64,000 bases of DNA from Calliopum simillimum (lineage: Eukaryota; Arthropoda; Insecta; Diptera; Lauxaniidae). Positions 12,402 through 22,062 of the stretch are shown here, piece after piece. A program made the position numbers and the translations under genes. Every line of letters starts with the position of its first letter. The stretch's first letter is position 1. The stretch is from positions 100,578,897 through 100,642,896 of the forward strand of contig OX638370.1 of NCBI GenBank assembly GCA_951812925.1. Direction: 5' to 3'. Under the pieces are notes generated by a model. It was given only the letters and a program-made list of their open reading frames with translations. It was not told where the DNA came from and ran no database searches.

Positions 12402-13739
12402 TTAACGTTTTCTTTTTTTATATTCAATAAAACGATGGTCTAGGGGTTTAGTTATAGCATAAAGTCGATCAAAATTGTAGAAAACTTTTTGATCAACTTT
12501 CTCTAGCTGGTCTGCAGATTGTTGATCAATTGCATATAACAACATAACATCATTTTTTACGACAGTTCGTTTGATCAATTGCCAGTAGTTTACATTGAGG
12601 GCATCATTTTGTGCTTTAACTATGTCTAATATGTGTTCAGTTTCAAGAAATTCAGCATTTGGGAAAGTACATCTAAAGAATGTTGTAAGACGGAATGGCT
12701 CTCCATCCGCAGCAATAATTGAAGCAGCTACCCATAGCTCTAGAGTGGGAACTATTCTTTTAATCCAATCAGCCGTAGCTGTGTTATCACAATTTAAAGT
12801 AATGTAGCCTGCGTTACAATGGAAACCATTAAATTGCGGCTTCACATTTCCATTTTCATTTTGTTCAATGACCTTCTTGAGAATGGCTCTTTGAATCGAA
12901 TTCATTTGCTTTTTCGTCAATAGAGAAATCGGATAATTTGTTGCCGTAATTGAAACAGTAATATTTTTCTGATCATCTTTGGATGATTGTCGGCAATTGT
13001 CAGATCCTGCGCTTCTGGCGAACTTTTTATATTGTGGCTGAAACGGACTAGTGTATTTTTGCTGTCCAGCTATTTTACGTTTTGGCTGAAAAGATGGTTT
13101 TACTTCAATTTGTCTTGTGCTGGAAACAACGCTTTCAGTAGCAAAGGGATTTCCTTTTTTTCTCTCAACTTCTGTAGTATGCAGAGAAGTTTCAGTGTTA
13201 GTTCTGAAATTTGAATCTATATATACTATGTCGCTTGTGTCGCTAACAGACCAATTTGGAGAAGGAGGAGAGTCTATATTAAAGGCTGTTAAGTTATTAT
13301 CAGTTAAATTATATTGTGGCACAGCTTCATTCTCGCGGAACGTCGTAGCAGCCGCTTCCATCGATTTAGGATGGTTTTCATTTATTACTTTAGTGACGCT
13401 GTCGGTAGTAAAGGGATTTCCTTTTTTTACCTCAACTTCTATAATATGCAGCGAAGTTTCAGTGTTAGTTCTGAAATTTGAATCTATAGGCCAGTCGCTT
13501 ATGTCGCTTACAGACCAATTTGTAGAAGGAGGAGAGTCTATATTAAAGGCTGTTAAATTATTATCAGTTAAATTATATTGCGGCACAGCTTCATTCTCGC
13601 GAGACATAGTATCAGCCGCTTCCATCGTTTCAGGATGGCTATCATTACTATCTTCAGTTAAGTCAATGTACTCATATGGAGGAGGAGTGAGAAGTTCTCT
13701 TTTTATAACTACAAAGTCATTTCCAGTTGATACATTCAT
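12402..13739 (-). CDS. DUF4780-family protein, gene 1 (internal duplication), 445 aa
   Basis: The function is unknown. The open frame extends upstream to a TTG at 13817; I take the first ATG, at 13739. Residues 35-115 and 123-204 are tandem copies, each with the shared segment RENEAVPQYNLTDNN and the NWSVSD motif. Residues about 260-432 form the DUF4780 domain, with LTKKQMN, VKPQFNGFHC, LNCDNTATADWI, FRCTFPNAEFLE and LLYAIDQQSAD. The C-terminus is basic (YKKRKR). Relative to gene 2 (18160-19449) the frame ends about 50 codons early because a TCT codon has become TAA; the tail DNA is still recognisable at about 12330-12400. A CAG|GTAAGT donor at 14097-14092 suggests a 5' UTR intron. The family is seen widely in insects. 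I infer an RNA-binding-like fold from its topology only. Confidence 0.8.
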   Translation of the reverse strand: MNVSTGNDFVVIKRELLTPPPYEYIDLTEDSNDSHPETMEAADTMSRENEAVPQYNLTDNNLTAFNIDSPPSTNWSVSDISDWPIDSNFRTNTETSLHIIEVEVKKGNPFTTDSVTKVINENHPKSMEAAATTFRENEAVPQYNLTDNNLTAFNIDSPPSPNWSVSDTSDIVYIDSNFRTNTETSLHTTEVERKKGNPFATESVVSSTRQIEVKPSFQPKRKIAGQQKYTSPFQPQYKKFARSAGSDNCRQSSKDDQKNITVSITATNYPISLLTKKQMNSIQRAILKKVIEQNENGNVKPQFNGFHCNAGYITLNCDNTATADWIKRIVPTLELWVAASIIAADGEPFRLTTFFRCTFPNAEFLETEHILDIVKAQNDALNVNYWQLIKRTVVKNDVMLLYAIDQQSADQLEKVDQKVFYNFDRLYAITKPLDHRFIEYKKRKR

Positions 13740-14797
13740 CTTGGAGTGCAGCAAACGCTCGATTTCTGTATGTGAAGGAAATTTTGAGTTAAGTTTGCTA
13801 TTGTAATTTTGGAGCAAGTTCAGTTAATAGATGGTTTTTTTGAGTCTAAGTAAATTACATCAAAAATTTCACTCGGATCTAGTTTCGAAGCTATAGTCAT
13901 CCGAAAACCTCGGCCGCAGACAAAACGAAAGAGGTAAAATTTATTTTACAAAAAAACTTTTTCATTTCATGAAATTCTTCTCAAATGATTTGGTTTCCAT
14001 AAAATGTACCCGAAAATTCCGATGGCAAAACTCCGAAATCGAAACTTTTTGATTGCAAAACGAAGTAAAAAAAAAAACAAAAGCTAACTGGACTTACCTG
14101 TTCTAGTATACTTTCTACCAAAAGCTTGAACAATTGAATTCCCAACGAAGATATTCGCAGCGATTTAAAAATTTGTTTATTTGAATTTCCAAACTCCAGG
14201 TTAGCAGCTAGCAGCCATAAATTTTCAATAACCAGTGTTGCCAAAAATTGGGTCTCTAATAGTGAAGTCACACGAAGGGCACTTAATTGTAGGGTATAAA
14301 AGCAATAGTGTGATGAAATGTGACTGATTGTAACATGAGGAGGGGTCATCAAAATATCGAAATTGCACACGATGTTAAAACAAAAACCGTCTAAAACACA
14401 GCTAATGACAAATTCGGGAAAAATCTGAATGGGAAACGGGATAATTTTTTTTAATTTGCTTTCCAAAAAACCGGCCGACGATCTGGCAGCACTGCCATAA
14501 TATAGAAAAGAAACTGTCAAATACCTGATAGAAAAATTTTGAACTGCAAAGGAAGCAAAGGTTGCTGAAAGAACTTAAAAAAAAATGAGCCATGCAATTG
14601 CCATGTTCATTTTCTCTTTTTTACACTCAATTTTACACCACCCGAACCTTCTTATTCGCTTGTTTCCAACGAACTGGCCAAGTAAATATAGTAAAGAATG
14701 AAGCAACGGTTGCAGCAACAGACCAAAAATATCAAAACTTTTTGATATTTGTGGCAACGGTTGCGGCAACACGAAAATCAATGGGCAATACAGCTAT

Positions 14798-14853
14798 ACA
14801 CGAGGCAACGGTTGCTTCAACATAGCCGTGTTGCTGCAACGGTTGCCTCGTGT
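14798..14853. repeat. 18-bp perfect hairpin with GCAACGGTTGC motif
   Basis: 'acacgaggcaacggttgc' (14798-14815) is repeated as its exact reverse complement at 14836-14853, with a 20-nt loop. The motif 'gcaacggttgc', itself palindromic, occurs at least four times between 14700 and 14860, so this is a small cluster of hairpin repeats rather than a gene. Confidence 0.7.
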
Positions 14854-15212
14854 GTGGCTAGCATAACGTCACGGTTGCTTGTCAACGTAGCATCGATTAG
14901 TGAAAACGGCAGGCAACGTTCGAAATGTCACCTTACAACTTAAAAATTACTTGAAAAATTCCAGTTTTTGCAAACAAGCATCCATTGTCATACTTATTTT
15001 AATTAATTTGTTCAAAAAATTCCATTTATAACATCCAAATTTAATTTATTTTATCTAACAACGTAGCGCGACGTTTGAAAATTTAATTTTAACAGGTCTC
15101 AACGTTGCATACCGCTACTTGACGACTTCACTAACCGCTTACACGCTTCTGCCATTTGATAGATTTTGACAGACGTCACGTTACAAAACGCTACTTCTTG
15201 GCTAATTCCACC

Positions 15213-15331
15213 ATTAGAAGTTAAACGGCAGCGTAATTCAACCAAAAAATCTATTTATATCTCTTCGCTTCCGGATGACAAGAGATGTATACAGATTTTT
15301 TGGTTAAATTACGCTGCCGTTTAACTTCTAA
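15213..15331. repeat. 119-bp foldback MITE
   Basis: 'ttagaagttaaacggcagcg' at the left end returns as its reverse complement at the right end (arms about 38 nt, very few mismatches, about 40-nt centre). The sub-terminal stretch 'CAGCGTAATTTAACC' is shared with the foldback at 26724-26898, so the two probably belong to one family with divergent outer ends. Confidence 0.75.
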
Positions 15332-15849
15332 ATTCGTCAAAGCTACCGTCTGTGAACAAAACAAACCTCAAAAAATAGGGGACATACATAAGCGATTATG
15401 TTCGTCAGTCGACAGTTTTGAATGATTGGTTGTAGCGGTCGAACTATAAGTCATGTTTAAAGTTCAAACCGTCTTTCAAGTTGTGAAATTTGATAAGGCT
15501 GGAAAATAGGATTAATAAAAATTTTTTTGACTTGACTTGACTGACAATGGTTTGTATACACTATCAGTCGAAATCTAATATGGCTGCTGGCTCAGTGAAA
15601 AAATGTTTGTGGTTGACTGATTGATGACTGACGAAAAAGAGCGGTCCCACACGCAAGCAAGAGAAAATTTGAGCAAAACTGACAAACATGATCGCTAGTG
15701 TGTACCCAATTAAAGAAAGCACACTCGGTCCTATAAAGTAACTGCAGTAAGTTATCAAAACTTTTGAATATCAAATTCTGCCTGGCCAAAACTAAAAAGG
15801 TAAATTTTTTTTACATCAAAATTTCAAAATTTTTTGAGATAGACCAAAA

Positions 15850-16760
15850 GGAAAAGTTTTGAAACCAAAGTTTTACAGTCTTTGCAAAGCACGAAGGATG
15901 GAGTGTAATGGTTTGGGGTGCTTCTCTGTTCAAGGGAGTGGGTCAGTTCATTGGACGAAAGGAATGATGGATCGTTTTATGAACTTTGACATACCAAATG
16001 ATGTGATGCTGCCCTATGCCGATGAAGAGATGCCACTTAAATGAAAGTTCCAACAGGACAACGATCCAAACACATACCACTTAAGTTCGCTAAGCCGGTT
16101 TTCAGAACAATGGGATAGAAGTTATTGGTTGGCCTGGCTAGTCCCGGTTACCGGACATAATCCCAACGGACATAATCCCCATTTCGTAAATGGGGATTAT
16201 GTCCGAAAATTTTTCGGTCATAATCCCCATTTTGGCCATGGGGGTTATGTCCGAAAAGTTTAATTAAGATTGAACAAAATTTTTGCAATAATCCATTTAA
16301 AAAATTTATATGGTGTTGGATATTATAGACTGATCCGCGGCCGAAGGCCGCCGCGAAGCCGGTGTTGGATTTTTGGGAGTTTTAAATCCTGAGTTGCGGC
16401 CGCAGGCCGCCCACTAACCCCTACCCTTATGTAAAATTACTGTGGAATTTTTGGGAGTTGTAAATCCTGAGCTGCTTCTCTTGTCAATAACAAAATATCG
16501 TTATGGGGACTATGTCCGTTTTTTCCTGGGGATTATGTCCGAAACACTTGCGGACATAGTCCCATTGAAAAAATGGGGATTATGTCCGAATAACTTGCGG
16601 ACATTATCCCCATATCGTGAATGGGGATTATGTCCGTGGGGATTATGTCACGGCACCGCTAGTCCCCAGATTTAAATCCCATTAAGAACATATGCAAAAC
16701 CAAGAAAGATCTCTTCCAAGCTTTGAAAGTAGCCTGCGGAGGGATATCGCAGGATGTCAT
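15850..16760 (+). pseudogene. Tc1-like transposase remnant, split by an insertion
   Basis: Tc1-type catalytic-domain pieces can be read on the plus strand in shifting frames: 'KHEGWSVMVWGASLF' near 15888, 'MDRFMNFDIPNDVMLPYADE' ending at a TGA (16041-16043) where Trp is expected, and 'FQQDNDP' carrying the second catalytic Asp. The 'SPDLNP' block is broken at its start by a 514-bp element, and translation resumes at about 16666 with 'DLNPIKNI'. The third catalytic Glu has become Lys. Several frameshifts and stops make it dead. The original ends of the transposon are not identified. Confidence 0.7.
16145..16658. mobile_element. 514-bp hairpin-rich element with CTAGTCC target duplication
   Basis: The element is flanked by direct repeats of CTAGTCC (16138-16144 and 16659-16665) and interrupts the Tc1 relic. 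Its ends are inverted (CGGTTACCGGACATAATCCC versus CGGTGCCGTGACATAATCCC). Inside are many copies of CGGACATAATCCCC in both orientations, forming hairpins such as 16170-16205. A GC-rich palindromic block (about 16334-16360, ccgcggccgaaggccgccgc) contrasts with the AT-rich surroundings. It has no coding capacity. A 7-8 bp duplication would fit hAT-, P- or foldback-type transposition. Confidence 0.8.
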
Positions 16761-16987
16761 TATTAATTTAATGTCCTCTATGCTTTTAAAATGTGCTAGT
16801 GTCATTCAGTATAAAGAGTTTTCAACTAGATATTAGTTTAAAAAGTTTTTATTTAATGTAAAAAGGGAGTGCTTTAGCTTTGTCCGATGAATTTTCTAAA
16901 TTGTAATGTTCATTTAATGTTAACTCTTTATTTATAAAACCTTGCATTTTTTAAGTTTTTGTTTGTCAATAATCAACGTACAAATAA

Positions 16988-17130
16988 GAAATCTGTGGCA
17001 GGAAGGAAAAACTGTTTAAGTCGACATTCGGTTACAAAGCAAAGCAATATAAATTCTACTCATATAAAATAAATTTAAATTTCTCATCAAAAATCGACTT
17101 AAGCAGTTTTTCCTTCCTGCCACAGAAATT
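16988..17130. repeat. 143-bp foldback
   Basis: 'tctgtggcaggaaggaaaaa' at about 16992 is matched by its reverse complement ending near 17127. The arms are about 40 nt and continue through 'ctgtttaagtcga' / 'tcgacttaagcag' with a single mismatch. It lies directly beside the larger foldback that starts at 17131. Confidence 0.75.
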
Positions 17131-18064
17131 AAGGTGCATAAAGTGAGCTATGCAGGTGTGACGAATTTCGATGTTTTTTGGTTGGGAATTTCGAGCTATT
17201 TTCAAGCTTTTCAACAGTAATTTCGAGCTGTCTGGGAAATTTTCTATTTTCCGGATAAGCGGAAAAATTGTTCTGTATAGCTAAGTTTATTTTTTCAGCC
17301 AGACGAATCTGCGGGAAAAGTTAGAGATGAAATCTTTTAACACAGGAATTTCGAGCTACTTATGAGCTAATTTTGAGCTAAAAGCATTTTCCTGAAAACT
17401 CCCAATTTTTCCGGAAAATCCCAAAAAACTTTTTTTATGGCTAACTTTATTTTTTTCAGCCAGACGAATCCGCGGGAATAGCTCAGGATTTAAAACTCCC
17501 AAAAATCCAACACCGGCTTCGCGGCGGCCTTCGGCCGCGGATCAGTCGGCAATATATCCAATAATTTGAGGACATAACACCCATTTACGAAATGGGGATT
17601 ATGTCCGCGGGGGGAATATTTCATGGCCATAAAAAAAGGTTTTTTGGGATTTTCCGGGAAAGTTTGGGGTTTTCCGGAAAACACTTTTCGTTTTTGATGA
17701 GCTCGAAACTAGCTCGAAATTCGTGTGTCAAATGTTATGATCGCCAAATATTCTCATGGGTTCGTCTGGCTGATAAATAAAGCAAGCCCTTAAAAAATTT
17801 TTTGGGATTTTCCGGGGAAATTTAAGGAAAAAACTTCATTCAAGGTCAGCTCGAAAGTAGCTCGAAATTCCTGCGTCAAAAGATTTCATCGCTTACTATT
17901 CCCGCGGATTCGTCTGGCTGAAAAAATAAACTAAGCTGTGCAGAACAATTTTTCCGCTTTTCCGGAAAATGGAAAATTTTCCAGACAGCTCGAAAATAGC
18001 TCGAAATTTCCAACCAAAAAACATCGAAATTCGTCACACCTGCATAGCTCACTTTATGGACCTC
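17131..18064. repeat. 0.93-kb foldback sharing modules with the 514-bp element
   Basis: The left arm starts 'gtgcataaagtgagctatgc'; the right arm ends with its reverse complement near 18060. Arms of about 430-490 bp contain repeated 'tttcgagct' and 'cagccagacgaatc.gcggga' sub-repeats and Cs/Gs from 'ttccggaaaa'. The centre (about 17500-17610) holds the GC palindrome 'gcggccttcggccgc' and two 'GGACATAA..CCC' units, the same modules as the 514-bp element, so the two are related by exchange or fusion. ORFs here are artefacts. Confidence 0.75.
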
Positions 18065-18159
18065 AGAAATTAAGTTCACAAAAATTTTATTTATAATTGA
18101 AATCAAATCAAAATAAATATGAGGTTCAAAGCATTAAAGTTAAATTAAATGCACGTATT

Positions 18160-19449
18160 TCATATTGTATTCTGTTCTTCTAACCAGGATTTCGTTTTCT
18201 TTTTTGTTGAATGTTTTTCATAGCCATGGTTCGCTAAATGTTCTGCAGAGAGATTTTTTGTCCGATCAAAAGAGCGTTTGGCGACATGTTTTCGTGTCCC
18301 ACCAAAAGAACGTTTTCTTTCTTTATATTCAATAAAACGATCATCGAGAGGTTTCACTACAGCATGCAGACGAACAAAATTGTAGGAAATTTTTTGATCA
18401 ACTTTCGCTAGCTGGTCTGTAGATTGTTGATCAATTGCGTATAACAACATGACATTATTTTTTATGCTAATACGTTTTATAAATTGCCAGTTATTTACAT
18501 TGAGGCCATCATTTTGTGCTTTAATTATATCTAATATGTGTTCAGTTTCAAGCAATTCAGCATTTGGGAAAACACATCTAAAGAAGGTTGTAAGCTTGAA
18601 AGGCTCTCCATCCGCAATATTAAGTAAAGCACCTCCACATATCTTTAGAGTGGGAATTATTCTTTTAATCCAATCTGCCGTAGCTATATTATCACAATTT
18701 AAAGTTATGTAACCTTCGTTGCAGTGGAAACCATTAAATTGTGGCTTGACATTTGATTTACCATTTTGTTCAATAACTTTCTGGAGAATGGCGTTTTGAG
18801 TCGAATTCATTTGTTTTTTTGTTAATTTAGAAAGAGGATAATTTTTTGGCGAAATTGAAATAGTTAGATTTGTCGGAGTATCTTTGTAAGATTGTGGGGC
18901 TTCTGTGCTTCTCGAGTAAGATTTACTTTGTGGCTGTAAAGGTCTAGAGAATTTTTGGTGTTCATTAATTTTTTGTTTTGGCAACCATTGCTGAAAAGGT
19001 GGTAGTCCTTCGTTTTGTATTGTGCTGCTAATACCGCTTTCGCGTGCAAAGTGATTTACTCTATTTCCCTCAACTTCTGTAATATGCCGCGAAGTTACAT
19101 TGCTGTTTGTGAAATGCGGTTTGGTAGGGCTTCTTATTTCGTTAGTTGGCCAACTCGGAGGAGGAGGAGGGACCCCAATATCTATATCATCGATGTCACA
19201 ATTATTTCCAATTGATATCTTCTTTTGGGGTACATTGTAGTGTCGCGGTAAAGCAAACGCCGCATTCGCGCGAGATGACCACGGTGCACCTTTTGGATGA
19301 GCACGTGCCACAGGAACTAAAGGCGACCATCTACTCGCTTTAGTTGTAGCCTTTTGCAACGTATCACTAGGGATTTCATTTATAGCTTTAGTAAAGTCAG
19401 TATATTCATTTTGCATGTGATCCAGCCATGCTTCGTCTGAGCGAAACAT
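18160..19449 (-). CDS. DUF4780-family protein, gene 2 (full-length form), 429 aa
   Basis: The function is unknown. It starts with a true ATG (19447-19449) after a 5' block, 'taactgaacttgctccaaa', that is conserved upstream of gene 1. Residues 1-90 are family-specific. Residues 92-101 carry the GVPPPPPSWP motif. Residues 105-195 are low-complexity and basic. Residues 195-368 are the DUF4780 domain (LTKKQMNSTQNAIL, VKPQFNGFHCN, NCDNIATADWIK, FRCVFPNAELLETEHIL, LLYAIDQQSTD). Residues 375-429 form a Lys/Arg-rich tail that gene 1 has lost. The domain reads as two beta-alpha-beta-beta-alpha-beta halves, with NCDN..TADWI and IDQQSTDQL in equivalent positions. It is intact and so is the best candidate for a working copy. 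Expression is not inferable from sequence. Confidence 0.82.
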   Translation of the reverse strand: MFRSDEAWLDHMQNEYTDFTKAINEIPSDTLQKATTKASRWSPLVPVARAHPKGAPWSSRANAAFALPRHYNVPQKKISIGNNCDIDDIDIGVPPPPPSWPTNEIRSPTKPHFTNSNVTSRHITEVEGNRVNHFARESGISSTIQNEGLPPFQQWLPKQKINEHQKFSRPLQPQSKSYSRSTEAPQSYKDTPTNLTISISPKNYPLSKLTKKQMNSTQNAILQKVIEQNGKSNVKPQFNGFHCNEGYITLNCDNIATADWIKRIIPTLKICGGALLNIADGEPFKLTTFFRCVFPNAELLETEHILDIIKAQNDGLNVNNWQFIKRISIKNNVMLLYAIDQQSTDQLAKVDQKISYNFVRLHAVVKPLDDRFIEYKERKRSFGGTRKHVAKRSFDRTKNLSAEHLANHGYEKHSTKKKTKSWLEEQNTI

Positions 19450-19572
19450 TCCTTGAGTTTTCTTTATGTTAAGAAAATTTAACGCTGTGTTAGTTGTTGT
19501 AACTTTGGAGCAAGTTCAGTTAGCGGATAATTTTGTTTAGGTAATATTTTTAGACTTTAGTTACAATAACAA

Positions 19573-22062
19573 AAGGTGTCGCTCGGGTATAGTTTCAGAG
19601 CTATACCATCGGTAGATCATGAAAAATATTTTATGAAAACAGGTACCAGTTGAAAATCCATGGAAGGATTTCAAACTAGTGGCATGTGAAATGCACCAAT
19701 ACTTTCGAAATCCGTGCAGGTCTTCCCAACTTGTATCATTAATGATATTTACAACTTCCGATGGCTATATCTCCGAAACCGAGCGACAAGAACACAGCAA
19801 GAACAAATTTGGTATAAACAAAATTGCCCGCTAACTGGAGTTACTTTCTATGAAAAACTTGAAAAATTTATTTACCTGTTTATACACAAAATTTAAAAAA
19901 ATTGTTTATTTGCAATTTTTACGCCAAAATTTCCACTATAATACAAACTGTCAAATATTTGATAAGTCAGTTTCAGATTGTCAAGCACAACGCTGCCACC
20001 TTTTATCTATTTTAGTTTCTAGTGTTCTACAATGAATTTTGAGTTGTACAAAAATGTCAACCAAAACGGCTTGCGGCATCTTATTCCAGCTATTTCATAG
20101 TTTCAAAAACTATTCCGAATGAAATTCTATGACCGCATCCGCCCGACTATTTAGTTTGTCGTGCGAACTTAGTACTATTCTTTGTTTTCAAAATAAGGTA
20201 TGAATTGGTTTTGTATTATTTCTCTTTAAAAAGCATTGATGTTTTTGGATTACCTTCGCATTTGAATTAAGTGAAGTCCGTCCGTGCTTGGACTCTTGAC
20301 CACTCATATACTCAGGTTTTGGCAAAGCTGAAGTCGCCAAAACCATTTTTCAGTCGATTGATGCACCCTTGTTGAAAGAATCCTACTCGAAAATCGTTAA
20401 AAACCACAGCATGGAAATTTTCACGCGATAATTCCATTTTTTCAATGGATTGAATTTTTCAAGTGAATAAACCAAAATATTCCATTGCGAAATGAAAGCT
20501 GACGCTTGAAAACACTTACCCTAAAAAATATGAAACTTTTTAACTTTTAAAAAGATTTGCATCGAAAAACACTGGGGGTACTATATTGCCGACGCCTTAC
20601 GTTGTAAAATCTATATTAATATTCGAGTTATTAACATTTAAACTGCACCCGAGATAATCTCATGTAAAAATAAAACTGAAAACACATTTCTCCTAATTTC
20701 CAAGGTCTTCATACCAAATAAGAAACAATGAAAAGTATACGGTAGCAATACTCCTACAAAGCTTTCAGATTTTAGAGCAAACCTAGTGAAAGATTTTAAG
20801 ACTCTTTCAATCCTTAACTTTCACTAAACGATAGAATATTGGGTTTCATGAAAATGTGACGTCCGGAATAATAATTTCAGTTGAGTAATAATTTGAATTC
20901 AAGGTTCTGGGAAAATGTGACCACTTGTGACATAGGGGCAGTGGGGTCAAAAGTCCTATGAAAAACTGTGATGTCTTTTATGGACGGCCCCTAACATAGC
21001 ATAGGCTTTAGGAATAACGTAATACAAATGAGGAAGAAATGTAAAACAAGAATCAAAAAACGTTTAGGTCTTTAAATTAATATCTATTATAAAAGTAATC
21101 TTATTATAAAAAAACATTTTCTGAAGGAAATCCTCATTCTCCAACGTACATCTGTTTTTTAAGCAACAATAAAGTGTCATAAATCCTTTCCAGTAACGAT
21201 CGAGCTGCTGAAAATGTTTAACGAATAGTCTCTTTTCTGTATAAATCCATTTTTATTTTACTTATAAAATAACTTTTATAATAATTATGTTACAATGAAA
21301 ATACGGGGCACTTGCTGCATTGGCCTTCAGCCATCTAATTATAGGATTTTCACTCCAATTTAAACCTTTTCCACACCAAATTGATCTTTTTTCAATACAA
21401 TTTAAACTTTTTCCAAAGCAAATTAAGCTGCCGTTTCTGCCTTTGCTCTTATAAAAACATGCTATGCATATCGATTTAACACAAGAATGCGTTGAAGGAG
21501 CAAAGATTTTAGAAAAAGCTTATTTTGATTTGGAAAGTTACAATTGAATTGAAAAAAGATCAAATTGGTATGGAAGTTTTAAATTTGAGTGGAAATCCTG
21601 TATCATAATACAAAGTATGTTTGTACAACAAAGTACAAAAGCGATGTATTCCACTTTTAAGAAAAACAGAGTTAGCAACCGATTTTGTAACCTACTTTTA
21701 AGGTCTACCGTTGACTCTTATAAAAGTTTTCAAATGTCTTTTAATTTCGATTTAAATTTTTCAAAATTGATGAATTCCTATATGAATTTCTCAAGTCACG
21801 AGTTTTGTTTTTCTATAATATCTTTAAACGGTGGAGAGTGAAATACATCGTCTTTGAATCTATGAGTCACAAATAACTTAAAGAAAAATTTAGCGTTTAC
21901 ATTTTCTTGGGTAAATAAAAATTATATCAAATATTCTGTAATAAAAAATTTTTCTACCAAACCGATAGGAATTAAATTTTAAAAAATAATAAATTTTGGA
22001 GAGATTTCAAAGATATAATTAGTGGGTATAGTTAGGGTATGTGTGTAAGAGAAACGTGCCCA
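19573..22062. repeat. Tandem spacer duplication, unit 1 (2.49 kb)
   Basis: The unit begins 'aggtgtcgctcgggtatagt', ends 'aagagaaacgtgccca', and abuts a nearly identical second unit at 22063. Differences are few SNPs and small indels, implying a recent duplication. It holds no ORF of substance but includes an internal foldback (about 21339-21606). Its left part, next to gene 2, contains that gene's upstream sequence, with a GTAACT that aligns to the GTAAGT donor of gene 1. Confidence 0.9.

Noticed and set aside
13117..13806. 229-residue plus-strand ORF
   Set aside because: It is the antisense shadow of DUF4780 gene 1 and shows that gene's internal duplication only by reflection. No domain of its own.
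13740..13817. TTG-initiated 26-residue extension of DUF4780 gene 1
   Set aside because: No ATG, and the same block is 5' untranslated sequence upstream of gene 2.
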